A stretch of DNA of 11,230 nt from Pseudomonadota bacterium (lineage in GTDB: Bacteria; Pseudomonadota; Gammaproteobacteria; Burkholderiales; Thiobacillaceae): contig JAKACL010000072.1 in the NCBI GenBank assembly GCA_021821425.1, positions 1 through 11,230 on the forward strand, given 5' to 3'. Below, piece after piece: positions 1 through 6,038 of the stretch. Within the stretch, counting starts at the first letter, position 1; each line of letters opens with the position of its first letter. The notes under the pieces were generated by a model that ran no database searches, had not been told where the DNA came from, and saw nothing but the letters and a program-made list of their open reading frames with translations. The position numbers and the translations under genes were made by a program.

Positions 1-2
1 AA

Positions 3-59
3 CTCAAGCTGAATCAGGGGCCGGCGCCAGAAGCCGAGCCGGCGCCGTCGAAGTCCTGA
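3..59 (+). CDS. C-terminal tail of an unidentified upstream gene (partial)
   Basis: An open frame enters from the left edge and runs 18 codons to a TGA at 57-59. The encoded tail is rich in Pro, Ala and Glu (QGPAPEAEPAPSKS), which is common for the unstructured C-terminus of bacterial membrane or envelope proteins. Two copies of GCCGGCGCC lie in it and encode the repeated Pro-Ala pattern. The body of the gene is outside the window, so no function can be given. It would converge on the SulP gene. The frame is chosen by its codon pattern only and could be accidental. Confidence 0.35.
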   Translation, partial: LKLNQGPAPEAEPAPSKS

Positions 60-300
60 ATGGGCATGGCTCGTCGAACGTCGAACATGATGCTCGACGA
101 ACCCGGCGACAAGAATGCGTGGGGGCCCCCCAGTTCAAAGGGCTGCGGCTGGCAGTGGCGCTGCCCTCTCCTGGCGGACAAGCGCTGTCGCCAATCCCCG
201 CCGCCTGAACGTAGGGACAACAAGATCTCTGTCGTCGATTCGCTGGGTGCGCGCCGTCGGGCAATTCAATGACTTTGCCTGTTCCTGGGGATAAACGGCC
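60..300. other. Stretch with no recognisable gene
   Basis: About 240 bases between the left-edge tail and the SulP stop codon. Short open frames on both strands (a 70-codon one on plus, 86 and 69 codons on minus) give Arg/Pro/Ser/Cys-rich translations with no familiar motif and overlap one another, as expected of GC-rich non-coding or decayed DNA. I see no clear terminator hairpin with a T-run after the SulP gene. Confidence 0.5.
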
Positions 301-1959
301 TCACGCCGCAGGGGCCGGCCTGTCAGCCCCCAGAAGGCCGACGGCGCCGACGAAATCCTCGGTGTAGTCCGGCACGCCGGCGCTGGTGATCACGCCGGCT
401 CGGTGCAGCTTCTCCTTCACGCGCGTATTCGCTTCGCACAGTACTACTTCTATCCCGCGCCGGCGCAGCTTCGCGATCACTGCCTCCAGGGTTTGTATGC
501 CCGTGATGTCCATGAAGGGTACGCGCCGCAGGCGGATGATGAGCGCCTTCGGATCAGTGTGCGTCTGTAGCAGCGCACGCTCGAAATTCTCGACTGCGCC
601 GAAGAACATCGGTCCTGCAATCTCGTAGACCATCATGCCCGGCGGGAGGCGCTCGACACCGTGCTGCGCGAGTTCGGACTGCAGCGCCTCGGTGTCCATT
701 TCCTTGGTTTCGACCACCTCGGCCATGCGCCGCAGGAAGTGCAGGATTGCCAGGATCACGCCGACGTTCACTGCGACGACGAGGTCGGCGAATACGGTAA
801 GCAGGAAGGTGATGAGGAGGATCGCGCGGTCGGCGCGCGGCGCCTTCTTCAGGATATAGGCGAAATGGTGCGCCTCGCTCATATTCCATGCGACCACGAA
901 CAGGATCGCAGACAGCGCGGCGAGCGGAATGTGCGAAGCCAGTGGTGCGAGGAACAGCACCACCGCGACCAGTGTGGCGACGTGCACCAGCCCTGCGAGC
1001 GGGCCGGTGGCCCCGTTGCGGATATTGGTCGCGGTGCGCGCGATCGCACCAGTGGCGGCAAAGCCGGCGAACAGCGGTGCAACGATGTTGGCGATGCCCT
1101 GGCCGATGAGTTCCTGGTTGGAATCGTGACGCTGGCCGGTCATGCCGTCGGCTACGACTGCCGAGAGCAGCGACTCGATCGCACCGAGCATGGCGATGGT
1201 GAACGCCGGACCGATGAGCAGGATTATCTGCGTGAGCGACAGGTCGGGCAGGGTGATCGGTGGCAGTCCGGTCGGGATACCCCCGAAGGCGGTGCCAATT
1301 GTCGCCACGCCAGGCAGGTCGAGCGCGAGGTGAATGAGGGTGGCGGCGACCATCGCGACCAGCGGGCCGGGGATTTTCGATAATCCCCATATGCGCGGCG
1401 AGTAGACCACCAGCAGGAGGCTCATCGCTGCCAGTGCGGCGGTCGGCCCATGCGCCTGGGGCAGAACCTGCAGGGTATGCCAAAGCTTTTCGTGAAAGTG
1501 CTCGCCACTAACTTTGGGCAGACCGAGAAAATCGCTCCATTGCCCGACAAAAATAATGACAGCGATGCCGGTAGTGAAGCCGACGATGACCGGTGCAGGA
1601 ATGAACTTGATCACGCTGCCCATGCGCGCCAGGCCCATCAGCAGCAGGATGATGCCGGCCATGATCGTGGCCACCTGTAGCCCGGCGATGCCGAATTTCG
1701 CGGTAATCACCGAGAGGATGGCGATGAAGGCACCGGTCGGGCCGGCGATCTGCACCCGGCTGCCACCGAGCAGCGAGACCACACCGCCGGCGAAGATTGC
1801 CGTGTAGATGCCCTGCTCGGGCCGCGCACCGGAGGCGATCGCGAAAGCCATCGCGAGTGGTAACGCCACGACGCCGACAACGACCCCGGCGGCGATGTTG
1901 GACAGCCACTGGTTGCGCGCGAAGAGACCGGCGCGATGGGCTTCGAGGAGGGCGATCAT
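301..1959 (-). CDS. SulP-family anion transporter with C-terminal STAS domain
   Basis: This is an inner-membrane secondary transporter of the SLC26/SulP family, whose members carry sulfate, bicarbonate, C4-dicarboxylates or other anions. The 552 residues match the usual family length. The N-terminal membrane domain (about 15-410) carries the family pattern VALPLAMAFAIASGARPEQGIYTAIFAG (about 30-58), then LLGGSRVQIAGPTGAF (63-78), and later GAIARTATNIRNGATGPLAG (304-323). The STAS domain spans about 442-545, with DITG at 484-487 where phosphorylatable STAS proteins have a Ser/Thr. The start ATG at 1957-1959 has a GAAGG-type site (complement of 1970-1974) 10 bases upstream. A ribbon-helix-helix gene is divergent, and a carbonic-anhydrase-like gene lies 336 bases upstream on the same strand. 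The substrate cannot be read from sequence. Bicarbonate is favoured only by that neighbour; sulfate or dicarboxylate remain possible. Confidence 0.93.
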   Translation of the reverse strand: MIALLEAHRAGLFARNQWLSNIAAGVVVGVVALPLAMAFAIASGARPEQGIYTAIFAGGVVSLLGGSRVQIAGPTGAFIAILSVITAKFGIAGLQVATIMAGIILLLMGLARMGSVIKFIPAPVIVGFTTGIAVIIFVGQWSDFLGLPKVSGEHFHEKLWHTLQVLPQAHGPTAALAAMSLLLVVYSPRIWGLSKIPGPLVAMVAATLIHLALDLPGVATIGTAFGGIPTGLPPITLPDLSLTQIILLIGPAFTIAMLGAIESLLSAVVADGMTGQRHDSNQELIGQGIANIVAPLFAGFAATGAIARTATNIRNGATGPLAGLVHVATLVAVVLFLAPLASHIPLAALSAILFVVAWNMSEAHHFAYILKKAPRADRAILLITFLLTVFADLVVAVNVGVILAILHFLRRMAEVVETKEMDTEALQSELAQHGVERLPPGMMVYEIAGPMFFGAVENFERALLQTHTDPKALIIRLRRVPFMDITGIQTLEAVIAKLRRRGIEVVLCEANTRVKEKLHRAGVITSAGVPDYTEDFVGAVGLLGADRPAPAA

Positions 1960-1985
1960 ATGGGCGGCACCTTCAAGCGAGTTGA

Positions 1986-2005
1986 CATACGATGTGTGTC
2001 GTATG
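1986..2005. promoter_or_regulatory. Inverted repeat CATACGA-N6-TCGTATG, candidate operator
   Basis: The arms CATACGA (1986-1992) and TCGTATG (1999-2005) are a perfect 7-bp inverted repeat around a 6-bp TGTGTG spacer. It lies between the divergent SulP and ribbon-helix-helix genes, just upstream of the plus-strand -10 and within the predicted leader of the SulP transcript. Ribbon-helix-helix dimers typically bind short inverted repeats like this near their own promoter, so autoregulation and control of SulP are a reasonable inference. As RNA it could form only a 7-bp hairpin. Confidence 0.55.
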
Positions 2006-2024
2006 AGGATATTATTATTATTTC

Positions 2025-2032
2025 ATTATAAT
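2025..2032. promoter_or_regulatory. Palindromic ATTATAAT core, -10 consensus on both strands
   Basis: ATTATAAT reads TATAAT on plus (2027-2032) and TATAAT on minus (2030-2025), inside a very AT-rich stretch (2008-2040) that stands out from the GC-rich surroundings. On plus it would start transcription near 2039, only a few bases before the ATG at 2046. On minus it would give SulP a leader of roughly 55-60 bases that includes the inverted repeat at 1986-2005. No good -35 is seen at the right distance on either strand. A TTGACA at 1982-1987 is too far away (39 bases). Confidence 0.5.
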
Positions 2033-2045
2033 TTAGCAATTACTT

Positions 2046-2243
2046 ATGGAGATCAAGACTGCTCGCTTCACCGTTTTGCTCGACCCAGCCAAGAAGCAGG
2101 CCTTCGAGCAGCTATGCGCGCAGCAGGATGTCACGCCCTCGCAAGTGGTGCGGCGGCTGATCCGCGAATACCTCGAGGCCCATGGCGTCGAGTGGCAGCC
2201 GAGCGGCGTGCGCAAGGCGGCTGCGGGAAGCAAGGCCCGCTAG
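2046..2243 (+). CDS. Small ribbon-helix-helix (CopG/MetJ-type) DNA-binding protein
   Basis: A 65-residue protein. ARFTVLLDP (6-14) fits the beta-strand that inserts in the DNA major groove. KKQAFEQLCAQQ (16-27) fits helix 1, and VTPSQVVRRLIREYLEAHG (29-47) fits helix 2 with its typical TPS-x-VVRR-x-I turn. A basic tail ends in KAAAGSKAR. It is most likely a dimeric repressor of its own promoter and perhaps of the divergent SulP gene. A candidate operator lies 41 bases upstream of the ATG. There is no Shine-Dalgarno sequence before the ATG, and the predicted transcription start is only about 7 bases upstream, so translation may be near-leaderless. No toxin gene follows, so an antitoxin role is not supported. 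The gene converges with the next one, with a 51-base gap. Confidence 0.8.
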   Translation: MEIKTARFTVLLDPAKKQAFEQLCAQQDVTPSQVVRRLIREYLEAHGVEWQPSGVRKAAAGSKAR

Positions 2244-2294
2244 TCAGAGAAGGGTAAGGGTGCGCCGTCCACAGGGGCGGCGGGACCGGTGCGA

Positions 2295-3443
2295 CTACAG
2301 GCGAACTTCGACTTCGCGCTTGCTGGACATGATCTCGATTGAGCGCTCGAGGTCGATTTGTGCGGAATTGGTGCTGGGCACGCTGCCCAGACGCTCGATG
2401 AGCTCCCCCTGTTCGAGAATCTCGCGGCTGCCGTCGGCGTGCTGCAGGTACGCTGCCCAGGGAACAAACTTGGTGAGCGGGAAGTTTTCGCCGGGATTGG
2501 GCGAAATGTCGATGTTGAGCCCGGCGATGAACACGAGGTTGCGTCCGGTCATCGCCGAAGACTGCACCAGACTGCGGAAGGTGCGGTCGAATTCGACCAT
2601 GGTGTTGGCGCACGCCGCAGTGAGCAGCGGGTGCCTCGACGTGAGAATCCACGGCATCGGGGCATGCAGGTTGTTTTCGAGCTGGTCCTGCAGCGGGTCC
2701 AGATAACCGCCCTTGTGGCGGAAATAAAAATCCTCCGCCGCCAGATGACTAGCGATAGCCACGCTGCCATGCTCCGGCCAGGTGTCGACGCCAAGCCGCG
2801 CGATGAGGTGGCTCGATGCAGCGAAGATGTGACCGGTACTGCGCGTCGACAGCGGCGGCGGCAGTTCCTCGCCGACTGCGCCTAGCACCAGGTTTTCGAA
2901 AATGAGGAACAGGCCCTGTGCACGCGGGCTCGCGATTAACTGATAGTCGACGAGCACGGCGAGCTGGCCTTCGTGGCGCAGCAGGCGGATGTTCTCGCAG
3001 GCGTAGTCGTATTCTGTCTTGTACCACTCGATGATGCGGCCGATCTTGCCGCAGCTGCAGCTCAGGTGCTCGTGTTCCGACTGCAGGCGGCGGTAGACGC
3101 CGAATTCGCCACTGTCCGGGTCATAGCCGACATGGCTGGCTTGCAGCAGCAGCAGATCCTTGCCGTGATCGGCGTGCGGCCCGTGGCGGTCGATCGATAC
3201 GATGCCGCCGACGCGGCCATGGTTGAACGGAAACGCGCCGAACTGCTTGGTGATGAGAATGATCGGGAAACCCTGGCTCTCGTCCGAGCAGAACGCTCGC
3301 GACGGCATGATCTTGCCCGGGGTGAAGCCCAGCGACAGACACCAGTTGTAGAGTTTGGGAACGAAGCTGTTGTAGCACAGCATGCGGTCGTCGAGGCGGA
3401 AGCTGTGTAGGGCGCTGGAAATGCTGGCGCGATGGGAGAACAT
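2295..3443 (-). CDS. LCIB/C-type beta-carbonic-anhydrase-like protein with extra C-terminal half
   Basis: A 382-residue soluble protein with no signal peptide. Its N-terminal half carries an ordered set of motifs that I associate from memory with LCIB/C beta-carbonic anhydrases: CSDE (52-55), FGAFPFNHGRVGG (68-80), H87 and H90 in RHGPH, a hydrophobic LLLL strand followed by SHVGYDP (103-109), a GEFGVYRR loop, and SCSCGK (128-133). In that family zinc is held by Cys-His-Cys, which C52, H104 and C129 or C131 could supply, with D54 as the catalytic Asp. The Arg usually next to this Asp seems absent from CSDE. Residues 150-382 have no domain I recognise. If active it would interconvert CO2 and bicarbonate in the cytoplasm. 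It lies near a SulP transporter and is divergent from a protease gene with a 105-bp shared promoter region. The assignment is pattern-based and unverified; a zinc protein of another function is possible. Confidence 0.6.
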   Translation of the reverse strand: MFSHRASISSALHSFRLDDRMLCYNSFVPKLYNWCLSLGFTPGKIMPSRAFCSDESQGFPIILITKQFGAFPFNHGRVGGIVSIDRHGPHADHGKDLLLLQASHVGYDPDSGEFGVYRRLQSEHEHLSCSCGKIGRIIEWYKTEYDYACENIRLLRHEGQLAVLVDYQLIASPRAQGLFLIFENLVLGAVGEELPPPLSTRSTGHIFAASSHLIARLGVDTWPEHGSVAIASHLAAEDFYFRHKGGYLDPLQDQLENNLHAPMPWILTSRHPLLTAACANTMVEFDRTFRSLVQSSAMTGRNLVFIAGLNIDISPNPGENFPLTKFVPWAAYLQHADGSREILEQGELIERLGSVPSTNSAQIDLERSIEIMSSKREVEVRL

Positions 3444-3455
3444 GGCAAAGGTGTG

Positions 3456-3485
3456 TCGGCAGGCTGGGCGAAAGGACCGTATAAT
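3456..3485 (+). promoter_or_regulatory. Candidate sigma70 promoter for the protease gene
   Basis: A perfect TATAAT (3480-3485) follows TCGGCA (3456-3461, 4 of 6 matches to TTGACA) at 18 bases. Transcription would begin near 3492, giving a leader of about 57 bases before the ATG at 3549. On minus, the overlapping TATTAT (complement of 3481-3486) could act as the -10 for the carbonic-anhydrase-like gene, so the gap may be a face-to-face promoter region. Confidence 0.45.
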
Positions 3486-3548
3486 ATCAATTGTTTCACT
3501 CCCTAGCGCGGGCCCTCGTCACCGTCGAGGCTTCCCCGCGGAAGTAAC

Positions 3549-4373
3549 ATGGAAATCAACTCCATCACCAAGAAGCTGTTGTTCAATACCATCCGGGTCG
3601 ATACCGTGCTGGAGGACGGCAGCGAGGGGTCCGGCACCGCCTTCGTGGTAAGCCACACGCACCTGCGCGGCAGCAATACCTTCATCGTGACCAACCGCCA
3701 TCTGGTCGACGGCGTGCGCCGCGGGGGCCTGGTGTTCACGCAGAAGCGCAACGGCCAGCCGGTGTTCGGCCAGCGCTTTCAGCTCAACATCGAAGATTTT
3801 CCGCACGCCTGGTTCACGCATCCCGATCCTGAAGTCGACCTTGCGATCATCCCGATGCGGCCGCTGGAGCAGGCGGCAAACGACCAGGGGATCGAACTCT
3901 ATTACCACGCGATCGACAGCCGTCTCGCGCCCGACGCCGCGACCCAGCGAGGGTTCGACGCGTTGGAGGATGTGCTGTTCGTCGGCTACCCCAGCGGCGT
4001 GTGGGATCAGACCAACCTCATGCCCATCCTGCGCCGCGGCACCACCGCGACGCCGATGGCACTCGATTTCGAAGGGCGCAAGGAATTCCTCATCGATGCC
4101 GCGGTGTATCCCGGTTCGAGCGGGAGTCCCGTGTTCGTCTACCAAACGGACGTGATGCGGCCGAGCCAGGGCGGCAGCAAGAAATTCCTGTTTGCCGGCG
4201 TGGTGGCTGCGGTGTTTTTCCGCGAGGAAGCGAACCACCTGGTACCGGCGCCGGTACCGGCCAACAACCACGGCCTGGTGATGGGTTCGGAAATGATCGA
4301 TCTTGGCTTGGTGATCAAGGCGCAGGCGGTGGTCGACGTTATCAATGCCTACCTGGGCAAGTGGATCGACTGA
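3549..4373 (+). CDS. Trypsin-like serine protease (Trypsin_2 type), cytoplasmic
   Basis: A 274-residue chymotrypsin-fold peptidase. The catalytic triad is readable: His51 in TNRHLVDG, Asp97 in DPEVDLAIIP, and Ser191 in YPGSSGSPVF (the GxSGSP nucleophile motif). Early GSGTAFVV (27-34) is the first beta-barrel strand typical of HtrA-like and Trypsin_2 domains. No signal peptide or membrane segment precedes the domain, and no PDZ domain follows, so it appears to be a single-domain cytosolic protease or a pseudo-chaperone rather than DegP-like. The ATG at 3549 has GGAAG 5-9 bases upstream. It is divergent from the carbonic-anhydrase-like gene and is followed after 16 bases by an orphan gene, probably in one transcript. 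The substrate is unknown. The triad is intact, so activity is expected. Confidence 0.85.
   Translation: MEINSITKKLLFNTIRVDTVLEDGSEGSGTAFVVSHTHLRGSNTFIVTNRHLVDGVRRGGLVFTQKRNGQPVFGQRFQLNIEDFPHAWFTHPDPEVDLAIIPMRPLEQAANDQGIELYYHAIDSRLAPDAATQRGFDALEDVLFVGYPSGVWDQTNLMPILRRGTTATPMALDFEGRKEFLIDAAVYPGSSGSPVFVYQTDVMRPSQGGSKKFLFAGVVAAVFFREEANHLVPAPVPANNHGLVMGSEMIDLGLVIKAQAVVDVINAYLGKWID
4241..4258. repeat. 18-bp perfect palindrome inside the protease gene
   Basis: GGTACCGGC-GCCGGTACC is an exact self-complementary 18-mer within the sequence encoding LVPAPVPA near residues 231-238. It is coding sequence and may simply reflect the repeated Val-Pro codons (gta ccg), but its perfection is unusual for a coding region. 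Confidence 0.7.
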
Positions 4374-4389
4374 ACAAGAGGAACACACA

Positions 4390-4692
4390 ATGCAAGAGAA
4401 GATCACTTATCCTGGTTTAAGCCAGGACACCCATGGCATGACCGTTCTGGGACGGGTTGTCCTCGACGGCTGGCTTTTTGGCCTCATTCCGGAAACCGAG
4501 GAGTGTGCCGGCTGGGATCTCCAGCGCATGCAGAAGCTGATGGCCCAGATCGAGCAGATCTGGGACCAGTACGGCAACCTGCCGAGCCGTCTGCCGCCCG
4601 AACTGCGCGAGCGCCACGCTAAGCTCTACGACCTGGCGACTGAGCGCGCCAAAACACGCGGCTGGGATCCCGAGCTCGGCGAAGACGAATGA
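4390..4692 (+). CDS. 100-residue orphan protein in operon with the protease
   Basis: I do not recognise this protein. It is acidic and probably mostly alpha-helical. An N-terminal part with MTVLGRVVLDGWLFGLIP is followed by WDLQRMQKLMAQIEQIWDQYG, a likely amphipathic helix, then LPSRLPPELRERHAKLYDLA and the acidic tail ELGEDE. There is no signal peptide and no cysteine motif (one Cys only). The ATG at 4390 is preferred over the in-frame one at 4345 because AGAGGA (4377-4382) is 7 bases upstream and the earlier start would lie inside the protease gene. The 16-base gap to the protease gene suggests co-transcription, so it may be a partner, regulator or substrate of the protease. Confidence 0.75.
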   Translation: MQEKITYPGLSQDTHGMTVLGRVVLDGWLFGLIPETEECAGWDLQRMQKLMAQIEQIWDQYGNLPSRLPPELRERHAKLYDLATERAKTRGWDPELGEDE

Positions 4693-4698
4693 ATATGG

Positions 4699-4724
4699 CA
4701 CGCGCCGCCTTGAGGTGGCGCGTG
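4699..4724. terminator. GC-rich hairpin after the protease/orphan pair
   Basis: CACGCGCCGCC (4699-4709) pairs with GGTGGCGCGTG (4714-4724) over 11 bp with one G-T pair and a TTGA loop. It begins 6 bases after the orphan's stop codon. There is no strong T-run on plus (TTCAATCC follows), so it may be a weak intrinsic or an antiparallel terminator. It would also serve the minus-strand remnant ending at 4726. Confidence 0.6.
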
Positions 4725-4725
4725 T

Positions 4726-4839
4726 TCAATCCGTCTTCAGGTCTTGGCGCTCGGCCAGTGCCTGCGGGGTCATGTCCTTGCTCGGGAAGAAATCTTCAAC
4801 AACCGCCAACACGGTCCGCTGCAGGCAGCGAGAAAACCT
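4726..4839 (-). pseudogene. Possible 3' remnant of an unidentified gene
   Basis: On minus, a frame open from just after a stop at 4840-4842 encodes 37 residues ending VLAVVEDFFPSKDMTPQALA and a short charged tail, with the stop at 4726-4728 beside the hairpin. The composition looks more protein-like than the surrounding shadow frames, but there is no start codon with a ribosome site, and I do not recognise the family. It may be the tail of a gene whose body has been lost. Confidence 0.25.
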
Positions 4840-4916
4840 TCAGCGTTTCAGAGTGATGCTTGATCGGCCCTGCACGTCAGACTTCATTCCAATACAGGGA
4901 TGAACTGATGTCTTGA

Positions 4917-5285
4917 GCTCGCGAGACAGTTCTGATCGCCGTTCGACTTGCTGCCGAGTCTGGAGCGAATGCGTTCTGCGTTGCGCGTACGCGAATCGGA
5001 AGCAATTTCGCCATCGAGCAGGCGGTCGCAACCGGCGTCGGTGTCTCGATCGTATCGCGCACCATGCTCAACGGCCTGCATCTCGGTGACGAAATCTGCG
5101 TGCTGAACGTGGAAGGACTCCCGCTGCGTGGACACTGGTACCTGGTCTACCAGAAGACGAAAGCCGAACTGCCGGTGGTGCCGCGTTTCCGCGAGTTTCT
5201 TCGCGAGTTTCTCCATGACGCGCCTGCCCAAGCCGCCTCTCCCGCCCCTCGGGCCCGTCGAGCGCCCGTGCTGGCAAACGTTTGA
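4917..5285 (+). pseudogene. CbbR-like LysR-type regulator, C-terminal effector-domain fragment
   Basis: The open frame begins right after a stop at 4914-4916 and has no N-terminal helix-turn-helix, so only the C-terminal part of a LysR regulator remains. The readable core is RIGSNFAIEQAVATGVGVSI (about 4998-5057), the conserved LysR effector pattern G-S-N-x-A-I-x-Q-A-V-A-x-G-x-G-x-S. It is followed by EICVLNVEGLPLRGHWYLVY and FREFLREFL, typical of the last strands and helix in CbbR/CysB-like members. CbbR controls Calvin-cycle (cbb) genes in autotrophic proteobacteria and would normally exceed 300 residues; about 120 are left. The first 25 codons have lost similarity. The short C-terminal extension after the last helix (APAQAASPAPRARRAPVLANV) may be natural. 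It cannot be functional as a DNA-binding regulator. The CbbR subtype is tentative; the LysR effector assignment is firmer. Confidence 0.65.
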
Positions 5286-5850
5286 AGAACTTGGCGTGAC
5301 AACTGGTGATTTATCCAGTGAGGCACACCTCGCCGACGGAGGGCGGATTGCCTTGCCGACACTCCATGTCAAGGAGCGCGTGCTCGCCACGGTGCTTGAG
5401 CCGGGACTGGGCGGTGTCCTGCAGCGGATTGACGACTTCGATACGGATACGCTCGGCAGCTTCACACGGGAGACTCCACGAGCCGGCACGCAAATCGAGG
5501 CGGCTAGGAAGAAGCCGCGCATCGGCATGGCGCGTACCGACCTCAGGCGCGGGCTTGGCAGCAAAGGCGCGTTTGGCGCAGACCCCTTCGCCGGGCTGAT
5601 CCCCTGAAATGTCGAAATCGTTGTGCTGATCGACGATATGATCGGTGTCGAGCTCGTGGGCATAGCGCAGGGGCCGGCCGTGCATGCCCACCAAACAGTG
5701 AGCGACTGGCCGACTGCCGCGGCCTTCGCGCGCGAGGCGCACTTCTCCGAGCATCATCTGGTGGTGCGTGCCGATGATCAGCACGACCCGGCCTACGAGA
5801 AGGCGGCCTGCCCTGCAGCGCGTGCGGCGCGCCAACGCGAGAGATGCTCG
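5286..5850 (+). pseudogene. Unrecognised decayed coding region, plus strand
   Basis: In one frame the stretch reads as protein from about 5290 to a TGA at 5605-5607 (including VLATVLEPGLGGVLQRIDDF). The same frame continues from 5608 (EIVVLIDDMIGVELVGIAQG) to about 5850. Codons in the second part show strong first-position G and low second-position GC, which favours real coding on plus over the long antisense frame at 5311-5835. The in-frame stop and the lack of a start with a ribosome site indicate decay. I cannot name the family. It follows the LysR fragment directly. Confidence 0.35.
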
Positions 5851-5855
5851 CCTAA

Positions 5856-5951
5856 GTATTTAAATGTCCGAAATGTGCGCACACCGAGCGCCGCGTACGA
5901 ACGGACCTGACGCATGCCGACCCCGGCCGTTGCGACCTCTGCAACCCCTGA
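5856..5951 (+). pseudogene. Zinc-ribbon-like C-terminal tail (CxxC-x18-CxxC)
   Basis: Directly after an in-frame TAA at 5853-5855, this frame encodes VFKCPKCAHTERRVRTDL, then THADPGRCDLCNP and a TGA at 5949-5951. The spacing C-x2-C-x18-C-x2-C is that of a zinc ribbon or treble-clef knuckle. There is no start codon, so it looks like the 3' end of a broken gene, possibly joined to the upstream remnant before a frameshift. It is short, and the match could be chance. Confidence 0.3.
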
Positions 5952-6038
5952 GTGCACGTGAGTCTGATCCAGTGCGTGTCAAAAGCGTCCTGAATGCGAA
6001 ATAATGCATGCTCGATTTTTCTTTCCCCCACGTCCAGT

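Noticed and set aside
661..1383. 240-codon plus-strand frame opposite the SulP gene
   Set aside because: The translation is Asp/Arg/Glu/Gly-rich with no motif, and the SulP reading on the other strand is unmistakable.
1982..1987. Perfect TTGACA as a -35 for the ribbon-helix-helix gene
   Set aside because: The perfect TATAAT is 39 bases downstream, and nothing resembling a -10 is found at 16-18 bases.
4345..4389. Upstream in-frame start for the 100-residue orphan
   Set aside because: It lies inside the protease gene and lacks a ribosome site, whereas ATG 4390 has AGAGGA at a good distance.
3519..4406. 295-codon minus-strand frame opposite the protease
   Set aside because: The plus-strand frame has an intact catalytic triad and a promoter; the antisense one has no recognisable domain.
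5311..5835. 174-codon minus-strand frame in the decayed region
   Set aside because: Base use (first-position G, low second-position GC) favours the in-register plus-strand frame. I could not recognise a family on either strand, so only the plus remnant is listed.
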